The notes under the pieces: model-generated
Seen by the model: the letters and a program-made list of their open reading frames with translations, nothing else
Database searches by the model: none
What the model was told of the DNA's origin: nothing
NCBI GenBank assembly: GCA_029240245.1
Contig: JARBTJ010000007.1
Coordinates: 30,204 to 94,203 of the forward strand
Direction: 5' to 3'
Origin: Herbinix sp.
GTDB lineage: Bacteria; Bacillota; Clostridia; Lachnospirales; Lachnospiraceae
DNA length: 64,000 bases
Made by a program: the position numbers and the translations under genes
Part shown: piece after piece, positions 1 to 11,020 of the stretch
Position numbering within the stretch: position 1 is the first letter of the stretch
How the letters are laid out: each line of letters begins with the position of its first letter

Positions 1-1
1 T

Positions 2-823
2 ATTTTAAATCTATTCTGCATGATTAGCATCCTGTTATTTATATTTACAATCACTGCAGGGATAAATTATTACCGGTATCCGTTCAGTTATTATTCCGGG
101 CTTGAAATAAAGGATTCCTCCGTTGAAGAACTGTATGCGCTTACACAAAACTTGGCCCTTCAGGCGAATGATTTAAGAGCGAAAACAACATCCGTTGATG
201 AGTCAGGGGTATTTAAACTTTCGGACGGTATCTATGAACTAGCGGATAAAGCAGATGAAGCAATGAAAGCCTTATCGGAACAATATTCTGTTTTGGGCGG
301 CTTGTATGCTACCCCTAAGCCGGTATTGTTATCCTCAATGATGTCACGGACGGAAATCACCGGAATATTCTTCCCATTTACCATGGAGGCAAATGTGAAT
401 GTAGATATCTCGGATTTTTTCATACCGGTCACCATGCTTCATGAGCTCGCTCATTTACGGGGCTTTATGAGAGAAGATGAAGCAAACTATATTGCCTATC
501 TCGCAGGTATGGAGTCAGACAGTACAGACATTAAATACAGCAGTACGATGCTGGCTATGATAACCGCGGGGAATGCTTTATATGATAAAGAACCGGAGTT
601 ATACTTCACAATACGTGATCAATATAGTGAAGGAGTATTAAAGGATATCCGTGCAAATTCGCAGTACTGGCAGCAATACGAAGACACTGTAATCAGTACC
701 ATATCCAACAAAATTAACGATACCTACTTAAAGGCGAATGCACAGGTGGATGGAGTTCAGAGCTATGGGCGGATGTTGGATCTTCTGCTGGCAAAATTTC
801 GGGAGGAGCAGAACGGGAATTAA
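2..823 (+). CDS. DUF3810-family membrane metallopeptidase-like protein (5' end outside window)
   Basis: The frame is open back to the first base of the window, so this is the C-terminal part of a gene that starts upstream; an ATG at 20 is probably internal. The first residues form the end of a hydrophobic, likely membrane-spanning segment. A zinc-protease-like HELAH motif lies in 'MLHELAHLRGF', followed by EDEANYIAYLAG, where an Asp/Glu could be a third zinc ligand. This arrangement fits the DUF3810 family, whose proteins carry N-terminal membrane segments and an extracellular HExxH domain. Substrate and biological role are unknown. An intrinsic terminator follows about 60 nt after the stop, so this is probably the end of its transcription unit. 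Confidence 0.75.
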   Translation: MLNLFCMISILLFIFTITAGINYYRYPFSYYSGLEIKDSSVEELYALTQNLALQANDLRAKTTSVDESGVFKLSDGIYELADKADEAMKALSEQYSVLGGLYATPKPVLLSSMMSRTEITGIFFPFTMEANVNVDISDFFIPVTMLHELAHLRGFMREDEANYIAYLAGMESDSTDIKYSSTMLAMITAGNALYDKEPELYFTIRDQYSEGVLKDIRANSQYWQQYEDTVISTISNKINDTYLKANAQVDGVQSYGRMLDLLLAKFREEQNGN

Positions 824-880
824 TAAATCAATTATTAAAGTAAATGTTAATAAATTATAAATAATAAAGATACCAAATAT

Positions 881-923
881 ATCCCCGGATGACGTGTAAA
901 CAACAGAATCTGGGGATTTTTTT
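881..923 (+). terminator. Intrinsic terminator after the DUF3810 gene
   Basis: ATCCCCGGAT pairs with ATCTGGGGAT across a 17-nt loop and is followed by seven T residues. It is placed correctly to end transcription from the DUF3810 gene. Confidence 0.85.
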
Positions 924-1019
924 ACCTATAATATGGCAAATTGCATAAATTTGGACTGGATTTATTATTAAAAATATGAAAAATTATGATTTATTGGTAA
1001 GGAACTATAAAAACAGGGG

Positions 1020-1047
1020 TTGCTTTTTTAATCAGTTATGTTATAAT
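1020..1047 (+). promoter_or_regulatory. Sigma-A-type promoter for the cell-wall hydrolase gene
   Basis: TTGCTT, a 16-bp spacer and a perfect TATAAT lie 66 bp upstream of the hydrolase ATG. No other good promoter is visible in this 289-bp gap. Confidence 0.6.
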
Positions 1048-1112
1048 TGTTAAGTAATTATTAACAGATTGTAATCTTTATTCCAAATATGTAACATTTC
1101 AAGGAGAATATT

Positions 1113-2108
1113 ATGTTGACAACGAAAAGAATTCTGATTACATTTCTTGTTACGTTATTGCTTACATTAGCTTCTAAAGGAACAGCGTTTGCATCCGAAT
1201 TAGATCCTTCTGCAATGGCACCGGGACAGGAAATGACTACAGAAGATGATATTGTTGCTTATAATACGGGTACTGAAGGAAATATAGACGATGCACAAGA
1301 TGAATTGATTATTAGTAATACTGATAATACCGATACGGTTACGAACGACTTACAGGAACAGAGCGACGACCTGATGGAGGAGCAGATAACCCTACAGGAA
1401 GACGGAACCTACAAGGATGCTCAGGGTCAGTTATATGTAATTGATTATGTGGACGAGCAGGGACAGGTTAATTATAAGCTTGTATTGGAAACTGATTTTG
1501 AAGATTCGGAAATCGAACAGGAAGTAACCGACCAGGATGAAGTAGAAATAGAAGTAAAGGAAACAGAAGTAGAGGAAACAGAAGTAAAAGATACAGAAGT
1601 AAAAGTAGAGAAAAAGGAAGAGGTTAAGAAAGAAGAACCTGTAGCAAAGAAGCCTTCTTATTCAGAAAAAGAGTTGAGATTATTGGCAAGCCTTATTTAT
1701 GCAGAAGCAGGCAACCAATCCTATAATGGCATGCTGGGAGTTGCAAATGTTGTTTTAAACAGAGTACATAGTGATATATACGGGCATGTTAATACGATAG
1801 CGGAAGTAATTTATGATAAGAAATGGTCAGTACAATTCGCCGTAACCATCAAAAGTAAAAAAACAGGTGAAAGTGCATTGGGTAAAGCTTTAAAGTTTTA
1901 TGATACCGTTAAAGCCGGTAAAAACAGCTCAGAGATAGAAAAAACCGCAATGCAAAAGGCAATAAAAGCTGCTAAGGCAGCGCTTGAAGGAAAAAACAAC
2001 ATAGGAAGCTATTTGTGTTTCCAGAATGTCAGAAGTGCAAAAAGCATTAAGAAGAAATATTCCGATTATAAAATCATTGGTGATCATATATTCTATCGTA
2101 CAAAATAA
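1113..2108 (+). CDS. Secreted cell-wall hydrolase, SleB/CwlJ-type (Hydrolase_2)
   Basis: The start is ATG 1113, preceded by AAGGAG. The first ~28 residues are a signal peptide (basic N-terminus, hydrophobic core, 'TAFASE' cleavage region). Residues ~30-185 are acidic and low in complexity, ending in repeated (E/D)TEVK-like units that probably act as a flexible linker. Residues ~190-331 carry the Hydrolase_2 fold: 'LLASLIYAEAGNQSYNGMLGVANVVLNRV' contains the catalytic Glu region (YAEAG) of the SleB/CwlJ family, which cleaves peptidoglycan. Family members act in spore-cortex lysis or vegetative wall turnover. The sigma-A-like promoter and long acidic linker suggest an exported wall enzyme rather than a dedicated germination enzyme, but this is inference. 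The gene stands alone between two terminators. Confidence 0.85.
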   Translation: MLTTKRILITFLVTLLLTLASKGTAFASELDPSAMAPGQEMTTEDDIVAYNTGTEGNIDDAQDELIISNTDNTDTVTNDLQEQSDDLMEEQITLQEDGTYKDAQGQLYVIDYVDEQGQVNYKLVLETDFEDSEIEQEVTDQDEVEIEVKETEVEETEVKDTEVKVEKKEEVKKEEPVAKKPSYSEKELRLLASLIYAEAGNQSYNGMLGVANVVLNRVHSDIYGHVNTIAEVIYDKKWSVQFAVTIKSKKTGESALGKALKFYDTVKAGKNSSEIEKTAMQKAIKAAKAALEGKNNIGSYLCFQNVRSAKSIKKKYSDYKIIGDHIFYRTK

Positions 2109-2129
2109 TAGTATTTCGAGAATGATAAG

Positions 2130-2179
2130 GCTGTCATGAAACTCGTATCCATTCGGTACGGGTTCGGACAGCTTTTTTT
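2130..2179 (+). terminator. Intrinsic terminator after the SleB-type hydrolase
   Basis: GCTGTC...GACAGC closes a longer imperfect stem (ACTCGTATCC against GGTACGGGT) and is followed by seven T residues. Confidence 0.85.
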
Positions 2180-2395
2180 GTGACTTTCCTAAATATGAGT
2201 ACAAAACAGGACTTATGGACCTATATCCATCCATGATTTTTTCATTTTCAGACTTTTAAGTTAAGTTTAATTGTGGTATTATATAACATATGCAGACGCC
2301 AAAAGGGAAATAATTACTGATATAGTTGGTTTTCATCATATTTTGTAACCTGCTGATCAGTTTGGTATAGAAAGTAATCATATTTGGAGGTAGTT

Positions 2396-4099
2396 ATGGA
2401 AAATAGCGATAGAAACGAGAAGCTAGATATGGAAGTGACAGAAAAAGAAACAGTATCCAAGAATTTTATTGAAATGATTATTGATAAAGACTTAGAAGAG
2501 GGTAAGATAAAAAATATCGTTACCAGATTTCCACCGGAACCGAACGGTTATCTTCATATTGGACATGCGAAATCCATCCTTTTAAATTATGGGCTCGCCC
2601 AAAAATACGGCGGTAAATTTAATCTTCGCTTTGACGATACCAATCCGACAAAGGAAAAGACAGAATTCGTTGACTCCATTATAGCAGATGTGAAATGGGT
2701 GGGAGGAGATTTTGAGGATCGTTTGTTCTTTGCTTCCGATTATTTTGAACAGATGTATGAGGCAGCAGTTAAGCTGATTAAAAAAGGAAAAGCATTCATA
2801 TGTGATCTTACGGCGGAGGAAATAAGAGAATATCGTGGTACCTTGACAGAGCCCGGTAAAAATAGCCCCTACAGGGACCGCAGTATCGAAGAAAATCTTC
2901 AGCTGTTTGAGGATATGAAAGATGGAAAATATCCGGATGGTTCAAAGGTGCTTCGTGCTAAGATCGATATGGCATCACCCAATATTAATATGAGAGATCC
3001 TGTTATATACCGTGTAGCAAAGATTACACATCATAATACCGGCGATAAATGGTGCATTTATCCGATGTATGATTTTGCTCATCCGATTGAGGATGCAATA
3101 GAAGGAATCACTCATTCTATATGTACTTTGGAATTTGAAGATCACCGTCCTTTATATGATTGGGTGGTAAGAGAATTGGAATACGAGAATCCGCCAAAGC
3201 AGATTGAGTTTGCTAAAATGTATTTAACCAATGTAATCACCGGTAAACGATATATTAAAAAATTGGTTGAGGATGGTATTGTAGATGGCTGGGATGACCC
3301 TCGTTTGGTATCCATCAGTGCATTAAGACGAAGAGGCTTTACACCGGAGTCCATCCGGATGTTCATGGAGCTGTGCGGTGTATCCAAGAGCCATAGTTCA
3401 GTAGATTATGCTATGCTGGAATACTGTATCCGTGAGGATTTAAAATTAAAGGTACCGAGAGTAATGGCTGTTCTTGATCCGATAAAACTAGTGATTACAA
3501 ATTATCCGCAAGATCAGGTTGAATACCTTGAAGCACCGAATAATCAGGAAAATGAAGCCATGGGAGTACGTCAGGTACCATTTGGCAAGGTATTATATAT
3601 TGAGCGTGAGGATTTCATGATTGAGCCTCCGAAGAAATATTTTCGTTTATTCCCCGGTAATGAAGTACGACTAATGAATGCCTATTTTGTAACTTGTCAA
3701 AGCTATGTAACGGATAATGACGGAAAAGTTACCGAGGTTCATTGTACCTATGATCCTGAAACCAAGAGCGGTTCCGGCTTCAATGCAAGGAAAGTGAAAG
3801 GAACCATTCACTGGGTAGCAGCAGAGACTGCGGTGAAAGCTGAGGTTCGCTTATATGAGAATATCGTAGATGAAGAAAAGGGAGTTTACAATGAGGATGG
3901 CAGTCTGAATTTGAATCCTAATTCCATCACCGTGTTAAAAGAATGCTTTATGGAACCCAGTGTAACAGGAGCAAATCCTCCTGCAAGCTTCCAGTTTTTA
4001 AGACAGGGCTTTTTCTGCCTGGATATTAAGGATTCCAGACCAAATCAACCTGTGTTTAACAGAATAGTTTCCTTAAAGAGTTCTTATAAGCCGGAGTAA
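2396..4099 (+). CDS. glnS: Glutaminyl-tRNA synthetase
   Basis: This gene encodes a class I synthetase that charges tRNA-Gln with glutamine (567 residues, near the usual bacterial length). I place the start at ATG 2396 because GGAGG (2386-2390) lies 5 nt before it; an in-frame TTG at 2384 would put that site inside the gene. The HIGH motif is in '[15 protein letters not shown]' near residue 50, and 'WDDPRL...[11 protein letters not shown]' is typical of GlnRS. The C-terminal half holds the two anticodon-binding beta-barrels. The usual MSKR loop appears as ITGKR (residues ~281-285), keeping the Lys-Arg. The DUF2225 gene follows after 35 nt and may be cotranscribed. Confidence 0.95.
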   Translation: MENSDRNEKLDMEVTEKETVSKNFIEMIIDKDLEEGKIKNIVTRFPPEPNGYLHIGHAKSILLNYGLAQKYGGKFNLRFDDTNPTKEKTEFVDSIIADVKWVGGDFEDRLFFASDYFEQMYEAAVKLIKKGKAFICDLTAEEIREYRGTLTEPGKNSPYRDRSIEENLQLFEDMKDGKYPDGSKVLRAKIDMASPNINMRDPVIYRVAKITHHNTGDKWCIYPMYDFAHPIEDAIEGITHSICTLEFEDHRPLYDWVVRELEYENPPKQIEFAKMYLTNVITGKRYIKKLVEDGIVDGWDDPRLVSISALRRRGFTPESIRMFMELCGVSKSHSSVDYAMLEYCIREDLKLKVPRVMAVLDPIKLVITNYPQDQVEYLEAPNNQENEAMGVRQVPFGKVLYIEREDFMIEPPKKYFRLFPGNEVRLMNAYFVTCQSYVTDNDGKVTEVHCTYDPETKSGSGFNARKVKGTIHWVAAETAVKAEVRLYENIVDEEKGVYNEDGSLNLNPNSITVLKECFMEPSVTGANPPASFQFLRQGFFCLDIKDSRPNQPVFNRIVSLKSSYKPE

Positions 4100-4134
4100 G
4101 CGATACAAAATAGAAAAGTACGGAGGATAGGACA

Positions 4135-4974
4135 ATGGCAAATTTGTTCTCGGGATTAGACCAATTTGGACTCGGTAATCTGTCTGATATCAATGTTTAT
4201 GATGAAAAAGAAAAGGAAGACGTAAAAAAAGCAGCATCAGAAGACAAACCCAGTTTTTGTGAGGAAGATATCATTTTTGATAAGACCTATAGCTGTCCTG
4301 TCTGTGATAAAGAATTTAAGTCAAAGATGGTGAAATCGGGTAAAATTAAGCTGCTTTCACTTGATATGGATTTGAGACCAAGATATCAATTTGCAGACCC
4401 TTTAAAATACGATGCGATTGTATGTCCCCATTGCGGTTTTGCGGCATTGAGCAGATTTTTTACTTATGTGACTGCTATGCAGGCAGAGCTAATAAGGAAA
4501 AGTATATCCGCTTCCTTTCGTGGACTGAAACCTGCCAGTGAAGTGTTCAGCTATGATGACGCCATTGCAAGACATAAGCTTGCGTTAATCAATGCCATAG
4601 TAAAGAAATCCAAGATTTCAGAACGTGCATATACCTGTTTAAAAACAGCTTGGGTAATCCGAGGAAAGGCAGAAAATCTTCCGTCTGATTCGCCTGATTA
4701 TAAAAATCAGATCAAAGAATTAGAAAGAGAAGAAATCGATTTTATCGCGAAAGCATATGATGGCTTCGAAGAAGCCTTTATTAAAGAAACCTTTCCGATG
4801 TGCGGCATGGACGAAAATACAATTACACTGCTGGTTGCTGAACTGGCAAGAAAAATCGGCAAATTTGATGAGGCAGGTAGATGGATTTCGAAGGTCTTGA
4901 TCGCCAGGGATGCGAATGAGCGTATTAAGGCAAAAGCGAGAGAAATCAAAGAATTGATTAAAGCAAATAAATAA
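4135..4974 (+). CDS. DUF2225 zinc-ribbon-like protein
   Basis: Start ATG 4135 has a good GGAGG upstream. The 279-residue product has two CxxC pairs: 'CPVCDKEF' (residues ~55-60) and 'CPHCGF' (residues ~99-103). They probably bind one zinc and are diagnostic of DUF2225. The C-terminal two thirds are helical and hydrophilic, with TPR-like spacing (ERAYTCLKTAW, EAGRWISKVL). There is no signal peptide or membrane segment, so it is cytosolic. Its function is unknown. It lies 35 nt after glnS and is followed by another Cys-motif protein of unknown function. Confidence 0.8.
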   Translation: MANLFSGLDQFGLGNLSDINVYDEKEKEDVKKAASEDKPSFCEEDIIFDKTYSCPVCDKEFKSKMVKSGKIKLLSLDMDLRPRYQFADPLKYDAIVCPHCGFAALSRFFTYVTAMQAELIRKSISASFRGLKPASEVFSYDDAIARHKLALINAIVKKSKISERAYTCLKTAWVIRGKAENLPSDSPDYKNQIKELEREEIDFIAKAYDGFEEAFIKETFPMCGMDENTITLLVAELARKIGKFDEAGRWISKVLIARDANERIKAKAREIKELIKANK

Positions 4975-4976
4975 TA

Positions 4977-5003
4977 AATGTATCAATCATATGGATACAT
5001 TTA
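4977..5003 (+). terminator. Weak hairpin after DUF2225 gene
   Basis: AAATGTATC pairs with GATACATTT around an 8-nt loop directly after the stop codon. There is no T-run, so it may be an mRNA 3'-end stabiliser or a weak terminator. Confidence 0.4.
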
Positions 5004-5138
5004 CTATTGAATCAAGGGTCATAGGTTTGTATCTATTTAGCAAAGCTTAACCCTATTGGTTCTACAAAGAATTACAGCAAAGGAATTTGATTGTTACCAA
5101 GTAACGTAACAAAAATAAAGGTAAGGTAGGATATAGTC

Positions 5139-5858
5139 TTGAAAGAGAAATTATATACAATACCCGTGAATGATGCATTTGATGCAGATTGTGAATGTCC
5201 GCTCTGTTTTATGAAGAAAGCGCTTGAAAAAGATGCGATTGATTTTACCATGGGACCAAGCTATATGGAGGATGATATTCGCGAGGCTACCTCACGATTG
5301 GGCTTTTGTGAGAAGCATTTAGAGCTATTGTATCAAAACCAGAATCGCCTGGGACTTGCTTTGATTCTACAAACTCATATGGATAAGACCATGAAAGATC
5401 TTGAGAAGCTGGCAAAAAGTAACTCTCAGATACCTTCCGTATCATTTTTTAAGAAGAAAGCCGAAGCCTCTGCTGTAGTTACCTATCTGAATCAACTAGA
5501 GGAAACCTGTTTTATCTGTGATAAGATAAACGCAACCTTTGACCGCTATATTGCAACAATCTTTCATCTCTATAGTACCTCCGAGGAGTTTGTGAAAAAG
5601 TTCAAGGTATCGAAGGGTTTTTGCACCGGACATTATAAAATCTTATATGAAGCGGCACCTCAGTATCTTGGTGGTGACAAGCTGAATGAATTTATTAAAA
5701 CCTTGAATCAGCTGTATTTTGATAATATGAAACGTGTTCGGGATGACTTAGAATGGTTTATCAATAAATTTGATTATCGGTATGCCAATGAACCGTGGAA
5801 GAATTCAAAAGATGCACTACCAAGAGCCATGCAAAAAACAAACAGTGTGTTAAATTAG
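5139..5858 (+). CDS. DUF6062-family Cys-rich protein
   Basis: The start is TTG 5139, with AAGGTAGG 8 nt upstream; no ATG occurs near this position. The 239-residue protein carries a CxCxxC motif near the N-terminus ('DCECPLCFMKKALE'), a 'GFCEKHL' motif, a central 'CFICDKI' pair and 'GFCTGHY'. Together these look like two copies of a Cys-Cys...Cys-His half-site, suggesting two zinc sites in a duplicated helical fold. The pattern matches DUF6062, found mainly in Lachnospiraceae. No catalytic motif is visible. It probably forms its own unit between the DUF2225 gene and a terminator at 5925. Confidence 0.7.
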   Translation: MKEKLYTIPVNDAFDADCECPLCFMKKALEKDAIDFTMGPSYMEDDIREATSRLGFCEKHLELLYQNQNRLGLALILQTHMDKTMKDLEKLAKSNSQIPSVSFFKKKAEASAVVTYLNQLEETCFICDKINATFDRYIATIFHLYSTSEEFVKKFKVSKGFCTGHYKILYEAAPQYLGGDKLNEFIKTLNQLYFDNMKRVRDDLEWFINKFDYRYANEPWKNSKDALPRAMQKTNSVLN

Positions 5859-5890
5859 TAAATCTGGTGGTATATAATACCTGGGCAGGA

Positions 5891-5910
5891 ATATACTATA
5901 AATAGTATAT
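5891..5910. repeat. 20-bp perfect palindrome
   Basis: ATATACTAT-AA-ATAGTATAT lies between the DUF6062 stop and its terminator. It could be a protein-binding site or simply AT-rich chance; nothing else supports a role. Confidence 0.4.
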
Positions 5911-5923
5911 GGAAGGGAAGGTT

Positions 5924-5960
5924 AAAAGTTATTGCCAATACGGTGATAACTTTTTCTTTC
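5924..5960 (+). terminator. Intrinsic terminator upstream of groESL
   Basis: AAAAGTTATTGCC pairs with GGTGATAACTTTT, followed by a T-rich tract. It separates the DUF6062 gene from the groES promoter region. The AT-rich DNA from here to 6144 shows nothing else I can assign. Confidence 0.75.
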
Positions 5961-6144
5961 TGCTTAAAAAACGAGCCGTTTGCTATGGCTAACTCAAATT
6001 TGAAGATTTAAATTCTGTTAAGATATTTTTTTGTAGATATTCAAATACTTTTTTATAAAAATTAAAAAATTAAGAAAAAGTTAGATTTAAAGAGTATTTA
6101 TGAGATTTTACTAATTATTTTACTATTTTTAAAGAGAAGTGAAG

Positions 6145-6173
6145 TTGCATATTAAATGCAAATTTACTAATAT
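6145..6173 (+). promoter_or_regulatory. groESL promoter (sigma-A type)
   Basis: TTGCAT, a 17-bp spacer and TAATAT end 12 bp before the CIRCE element. This places the transcription start close to the operator, as in HrcA-controlled heat-shock genes. Confidence 0.75.
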
Positions 6174-6185
6174 ATATGCTATCAG

Positions 6186-6212
6186 TTAGCACTCAATCAC
6201 AAAGAGTGCTAA
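6186..6212. promoter_or_regulatory. CIRCE operator (HrcA binding site)
   Basis: TTAGCACTC, nine bases and GAGTGCTAA match the CIRCE consensus exactly. In Firmicutes HrcA binds this inverted repeat and represses groESL until heat shock. The operator is in the long (about 160-nt) leader before groES. hrcA itself is not in this window. Confidence 0.97.
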
Positions 6213-6340
6213 TAATTCTCTGAATAGGGATGGAACTACTTCTTATAAATGAATTTATGATGAGTGAATAAATTCATATGGAGGTATCGTAATTCATCTT
6301 GTTAAAATTTTATACTAACATATTTAAGGAGGAATAAAAA

Positions 6341-6628
6341 ATGAAACTTGTGCCATTAGGAGATAAGGTAGTTTTAAAGCAATTAGTTGCAGAAGAAACA
6401 ACAAAATCAGGCATTGTTTTACCCGGCCAGGCAAAGGAAAAGCCTCAGCAGGCTGAAGTGATCGCAGTAGGACCCGGCGGAATGGTAGATGGGAAAGAAG
6501 TAACAATGCAGGTTAAAGTTGGCGATAAGGTTATTTACTCAAAATATGCCGGAACAGAAGTAAAATTAGAAGATGAAGAATTCATCATTGTGAAACAAAA
6601 CGATATCGTAGCAGTCGTTGCAGAATAG
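6341..6628 (+). CDS. groES: Co-chaperonin GroES
   Basis: This 95-residue protein forms the heptameric lid of the GroEL folding chamber. Start ATG 6341 has a perfect AAGGAGG at 6326-6332. The N-terminal 'LVPLGDKVVLKQ', the mobile loop 'EETTKSGIVLPGQAKEKPQ' and the C-terminal 'FIIVKQNDIVAVV' are standard GroES features. groEL starts 18 nt after the stop, and both are controlled by the upstream CIRCE element. Confidence 0.97.
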   Translation: MKLVPLGDKVVLKQLVAEETTKSGIVLPGQAKEKPQQAEVIAVGPGGMVDGKEVTMQVKVGDKVIYSKYAGTEVKLEDEEFIIVKQNDIVAVVAE

Positions 6629-6631
6629 TAA

Positions 6632-8269
<1,638 letters not shown>

Positions 8270-8300
8270 TCCGCTGTTAGAATAATATAATAATATAAAT

Positions 8301-8344
8301 AAACTGCCGTTTACCGGACGAAAGAAGGGTAAACGGCAGTTTTA
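8301..8344. terminator. Bidirectional terminator between groEL and the thi transporter operon
   Basis: AAACTGCCGTTTACC pairs with GGGTAAACGGCAGTTT around a short loop. T-runs on both strands allow it to end groESL (plus) and the ABC operon (minus). Confidence 0.9.
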
Positions 8345-8355
8345 GATTAAGGTAC

Positions 8356-9108
8356 TTATACCGCAGCTTCCTGCTCCAGTACTTTTAAGATCTGTTTCTT
8401 ATATTCTACAAATTCCTTGCTAACGATAAAATCCTTATTCCGGGGTTTTGGCTCTTTTACCATAATTTCCTCCGTAATTCTACCCGGTTTCCCGGTCATA
8501 ATATAGATCCGGTCTGACAGATGAATCGCTTCATCGATATCGTGGGTGATGAATAAGGTGGAGAGTTTAATCTGTTCCATAACTTCCAAATACCAATCAT
8601 GCATATTCCCCTTTGTAATTGTATCCAAAGCGCTAAAGGGCTCGTCTAATAAGGCTACCTTATCCGAGAATAAGTATGTCCGAAGAAGAGCTGCACGCTG
8701 TCTCATACCACCGGACAACTGACTGGGATATTTTTTTTGTGTACCTTCAAGACCGAACTCTTTAAAATATTTTGTGGCAGTTTCTCTTGCAATACGCTTC
8801 TTCATACCTCTAATAATGAGCGGGAGGGATACGTTATCCAGGATGGTTTTAAAGGGTAATAGCAGGTCTTTTTGAAGCATATAACTGACCTTTCCGGCCT
8901 TTCCGGTAATGACTTCGGAATCCAGTTCCACAGTTCCGTTATCCGGTGTCAACAGACCGGAAATTACATTAAACAGGGTTGTTTTACCTGCACCGCTTAC
9001 GCCAAGAAGACATACAATTTCACCTTTATTTAATTCAATTGAGATATTATCAATGATTTTCACACCGTCAAAGCTTACGGTAATATCTCTGGCTGTTAGA
9101 TTTTCCAT
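8356..9108 (-). CDS. thiZ: ABC transporter ATP-binding protein, thiamine-precursor uptake (ThiZ-like)
   Basis: This is the ATPase of an importer for a thiamine pyrimidine precursor. Walker A 'GVSGAGKTTLF' (near residue 38), the signature 'QLSGGMRQRAALLRT', Walker B 'VALLDEPFSAL' and the His switch 'FITHDIDEAIHLSD' are all present. It belongs to the SsuB/TauB/ThiZ group. The assignment to thiamine comes from context: it is the last gene of an operon with an NMT1/THI5-like binding protein, a permease and a thiamine-binding protein under a TPP riboswitch. The start at 9108 has GGAGGATAT upstream. Specific substrate (for example formylaminopyrimidine or HMP) is inferred. Confidence 0.85.
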   Translation of the reverse strand: MENLTARDITVSFDGVKIIDNISIELNKGEIVCLLGVSGAGKTTLFNVISGLLTPDNGTVELDSEVITGKAGKVSYMLQKDLLLPFKTILDNVSLPLIIRGMKKRIARETATKYFKEFGLEGTQKKYPSQLSGGMRQRAALLRTYLFSDKVALLDEPFSALDTITKGNMHDWYLEVMEQIKLSTLFITHDIDEAIHLSDRIYIMTGKPGRITEEIMVKEPKPRNKDFIVSKEFVEYKKQILKVLEQEAAV

Positions 9109-9134
9109 AAATGATATCCTCCCGGGAGCATGTA

Positions 9135-10196
9135 CTATTTACTTAAAAAATCATTGGTAAAGCCGGTACCGGAGGGGATTTCTTTTTCGATTAGCGCATT
9201 TTCATATAACCAGGCATAAAAGGCATCCCATCTTGCCGGATCTATATATCCCCATTGCTCCACTTCGGCCTTGTACTGACCAGCTAACCATTTCTGGCTT
9301 TCTGTTACCAGTGTCTGATCTAACTCAGGAACCGCTTCCAACAAGATATTAGCGGCATCCTCAGGACGATCAATTGCATATTCATAACCCTTGCGGACAG
9401 CATCGAGAAATTTTTTCACAGTCTCGGGATTCTGACTCAGATAATCATTATTTGCAATAATCACAGGACTGTAATAATCCAGCTCCATGCCGTAATCGGC
9501 AAAGTTTAAATAATTGGTTTCAAGGCCTGCAACCTGTGTCGCAATACCGTCCCATGCATAAAAGACCCAGACGGATTCAATATCGGTTTGAAGTGCAGAT
9601 ACAACATCAGTTACGGTATTCGGGATTAAATTTACTTCGTCATACTTACCGCCGTTATCCTCAACAATCTTTTTGATAATAGCAAGCTCAATAGGAGAAT
9701 CCCAGGTAGCATAACTGTGTCCGGATAATTTCGCTGGTGAATCAATACCTTTATCCTTCAAGGAAATGATACCGGAGGTATTATGCTGAATAATAGCAGC
9801 TACAGCAGTAATCGGCATTGGACTGTCAGAGGCGAAGGTTGGTGCGATCGTATCCTGAAAACTGATACCAAATTCAGCACCGCCGGCCCCGACAAGCGCT
9901 GTTGTGCTGCCTTCCGGGGGTTGCATGATTTCAACTTCAAGACCGGCTTCTGCAAAATAACCGTTTGATTGGGCTACATATAAACCGGTATGATTGGTGT
10001 TCGGTGTCCAGTCAAGAACAATACGAACCTTTTCTGTCTTTGTCTGATTATTATCTGTGTCAGAAGAATCGGACGGAGAACCATTCTCCGGGGAATTGCT
10101 GTCAGGAGTCTGATCCTTATCTTTATCCGCGCAGGCGGTCAGTGTAGATATGGTAAATATCATTAACAAACATAATGCAAGTAAACGTTTTTTCAT
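9135..10196 (-). CDS. thiY: ABC transporter substrate-binding lipoprotein, NMT1/THI5-like (ThiY-like)
   Basis: This is the extracytoplasmic binding protein for a thiamine pyrimidine precursor. A lipoprotein signal with a lipobox ending 'STLTAC' puts the lipidated Cys at residue 22, followed by an Asp/Asn/Ser-rich linker to about residue 55. The mature part begins 'KVRIVLDWTPNTNHTGLYVA', the classic NMT1/THI5-like N-terminus. The gene start overlaps the permease stop by 4 nt (ATGA), indicating translational coupling. It is controlled by the TPP riboswitch at the head of the operon. A related substrate such as HMP rather than FAMP cannot be excluded. Confidence 0.88.
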   Translation of the reverse strand: MKKRLLALCLLMIFTISTLTACADKDKDQTPDSNSPENGSPSDSSDTDNNQTKTEKVRIVLDWTPNTNHTGLYVAQSNGYFAEAGLEVEIMQPPEGSTTALVGAGGAEFGISFQDTIAPTFASDSPMPITAVAAIIQHNTSGIISLKDKGIDSPAKLSGHSYATWDSPIELAIIKKIVEDNGGKYDEVNLIPNTVTDVVSALQTDIESVWVFYAWDGIATQVAGLETNYLNFADYGMELDYYSPVIIANNDYLSQNPETVKKFLDAVRKGYEYAIDRPEDAANILLEAVPELDQTLVTESQKWLAGQYKAEVEQWGYIDPARWDAFYAWLYENALIEKEIPSGTGFTNDFLSK

Positions 10197-11020
10197 TTCT
10201 TCTTACCTCTTCTTGAATTTTCTCTTTTTAATTTCTCCTTTTCCCAGGGCATTAAGACCCTTTGGAGCAAGGATACCAATAGCATTAATAATAAACTAAT
10301 CATTGATATAAAGAATATTACAGCAAACATTTTATCAAAGGAAAAGGATTTGCGCACTCTCGTCATATACACGCCGAGACCGGAAAAGCCCCCAAGCCAC
10401 TCTGCGACAACGGCTCCGATTATAGAATAGGAGGCGGATATGCGAAGGCCTGCAAAGAAATAACCTAAGGAGCTGGGAAGTTTAATATGAATGAATCTTT
10501 GGAAATTACTCGCTCCCATGGCTTTCATCAAATTAAGTGCATCCTGATCTGAGGACTTGAAACCATCCAATAAACCGATGGTAATCGGGAAAAAGGAAGT
10601 GATAACAATCAGTGTTATCTTGGGCGTTATCCCATACCCCTGCCAGAGCACCAATAGTGGTGCAATAGCAACGGTCGGAACCGTCTGGGTAATTACAAGT
10701 ACCGGATAAATCGCCTTATATGCAATCTCATGACGATCCATTAGTACAGCAACCAAAAAGCCCAATAGGACACCCAGCGACAGTCCTAGAAAGGCTTCCA
10801 TCAGAGTTGTACCGGCATGCTGCATCAGTAAGGTAAAGTCCTTTAGGAAGGCATTTACAACATCAATTGGAGATGGAAGCATAAATTTTGGTATAGAACC
10901 GGTGGCGGATAGAGTCTGCCATAGGATTAAAATCATGGAAATGGCAAGGATGGGTGATATCCTATTGATGATGTTTTGTAACTTTTTGATCAATCGTAAG
11001 TACACCACCCTCCGGTGCAA
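10193..11020 (-). CDS. thiX: ABC transporter permease, thiamine-precursor uptake (ThiX-like)
   Basis: This is an inner-membrane permease of the BPD_transp_1 type with about six hydrophobic segments. The EAA loop motif appears as 'LMKAMGASNFQRFIHIKLPSSLGYFFAGLRIS', the contact site for the ATPase. The start is uncertain. A TTG at 11020 opens the frame, a GGAGGG at 11008-11013 falls within it, and later candidates are GTG 11005 and TTG 10993; the last gives the more usual 'MIKKLQNIINRIS' start. Any of these overlaps the 3' end of the upstream thiamine-binding gene, so translation is probably coupled. Confidence 0.85.
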   Translation of the reverse strand: MHRRVVYLRLIKKLQNIINRISPILAISMILILWQTLSATGSIPKFMLPSPIDVVNAFLKDFTLLMQHAGTTLMEAFLGLSLGVLLGFLVAVLMDRHEIAYKAIYPVLVITQTVPTVAIAPLLVLWQGYGITPKITLIVITSFFPITIGLLDGFKSSDQDALNLMKAMGASNFQRFIHIKLPSSLGYFFAGLRISASYSIIGAVVAEWLGGFSGLGVYMTRVRKSFSFDKMFAVIFFISMISLLLMLLVSLLQRVLMPWEKEKLKRENSRRGKKK

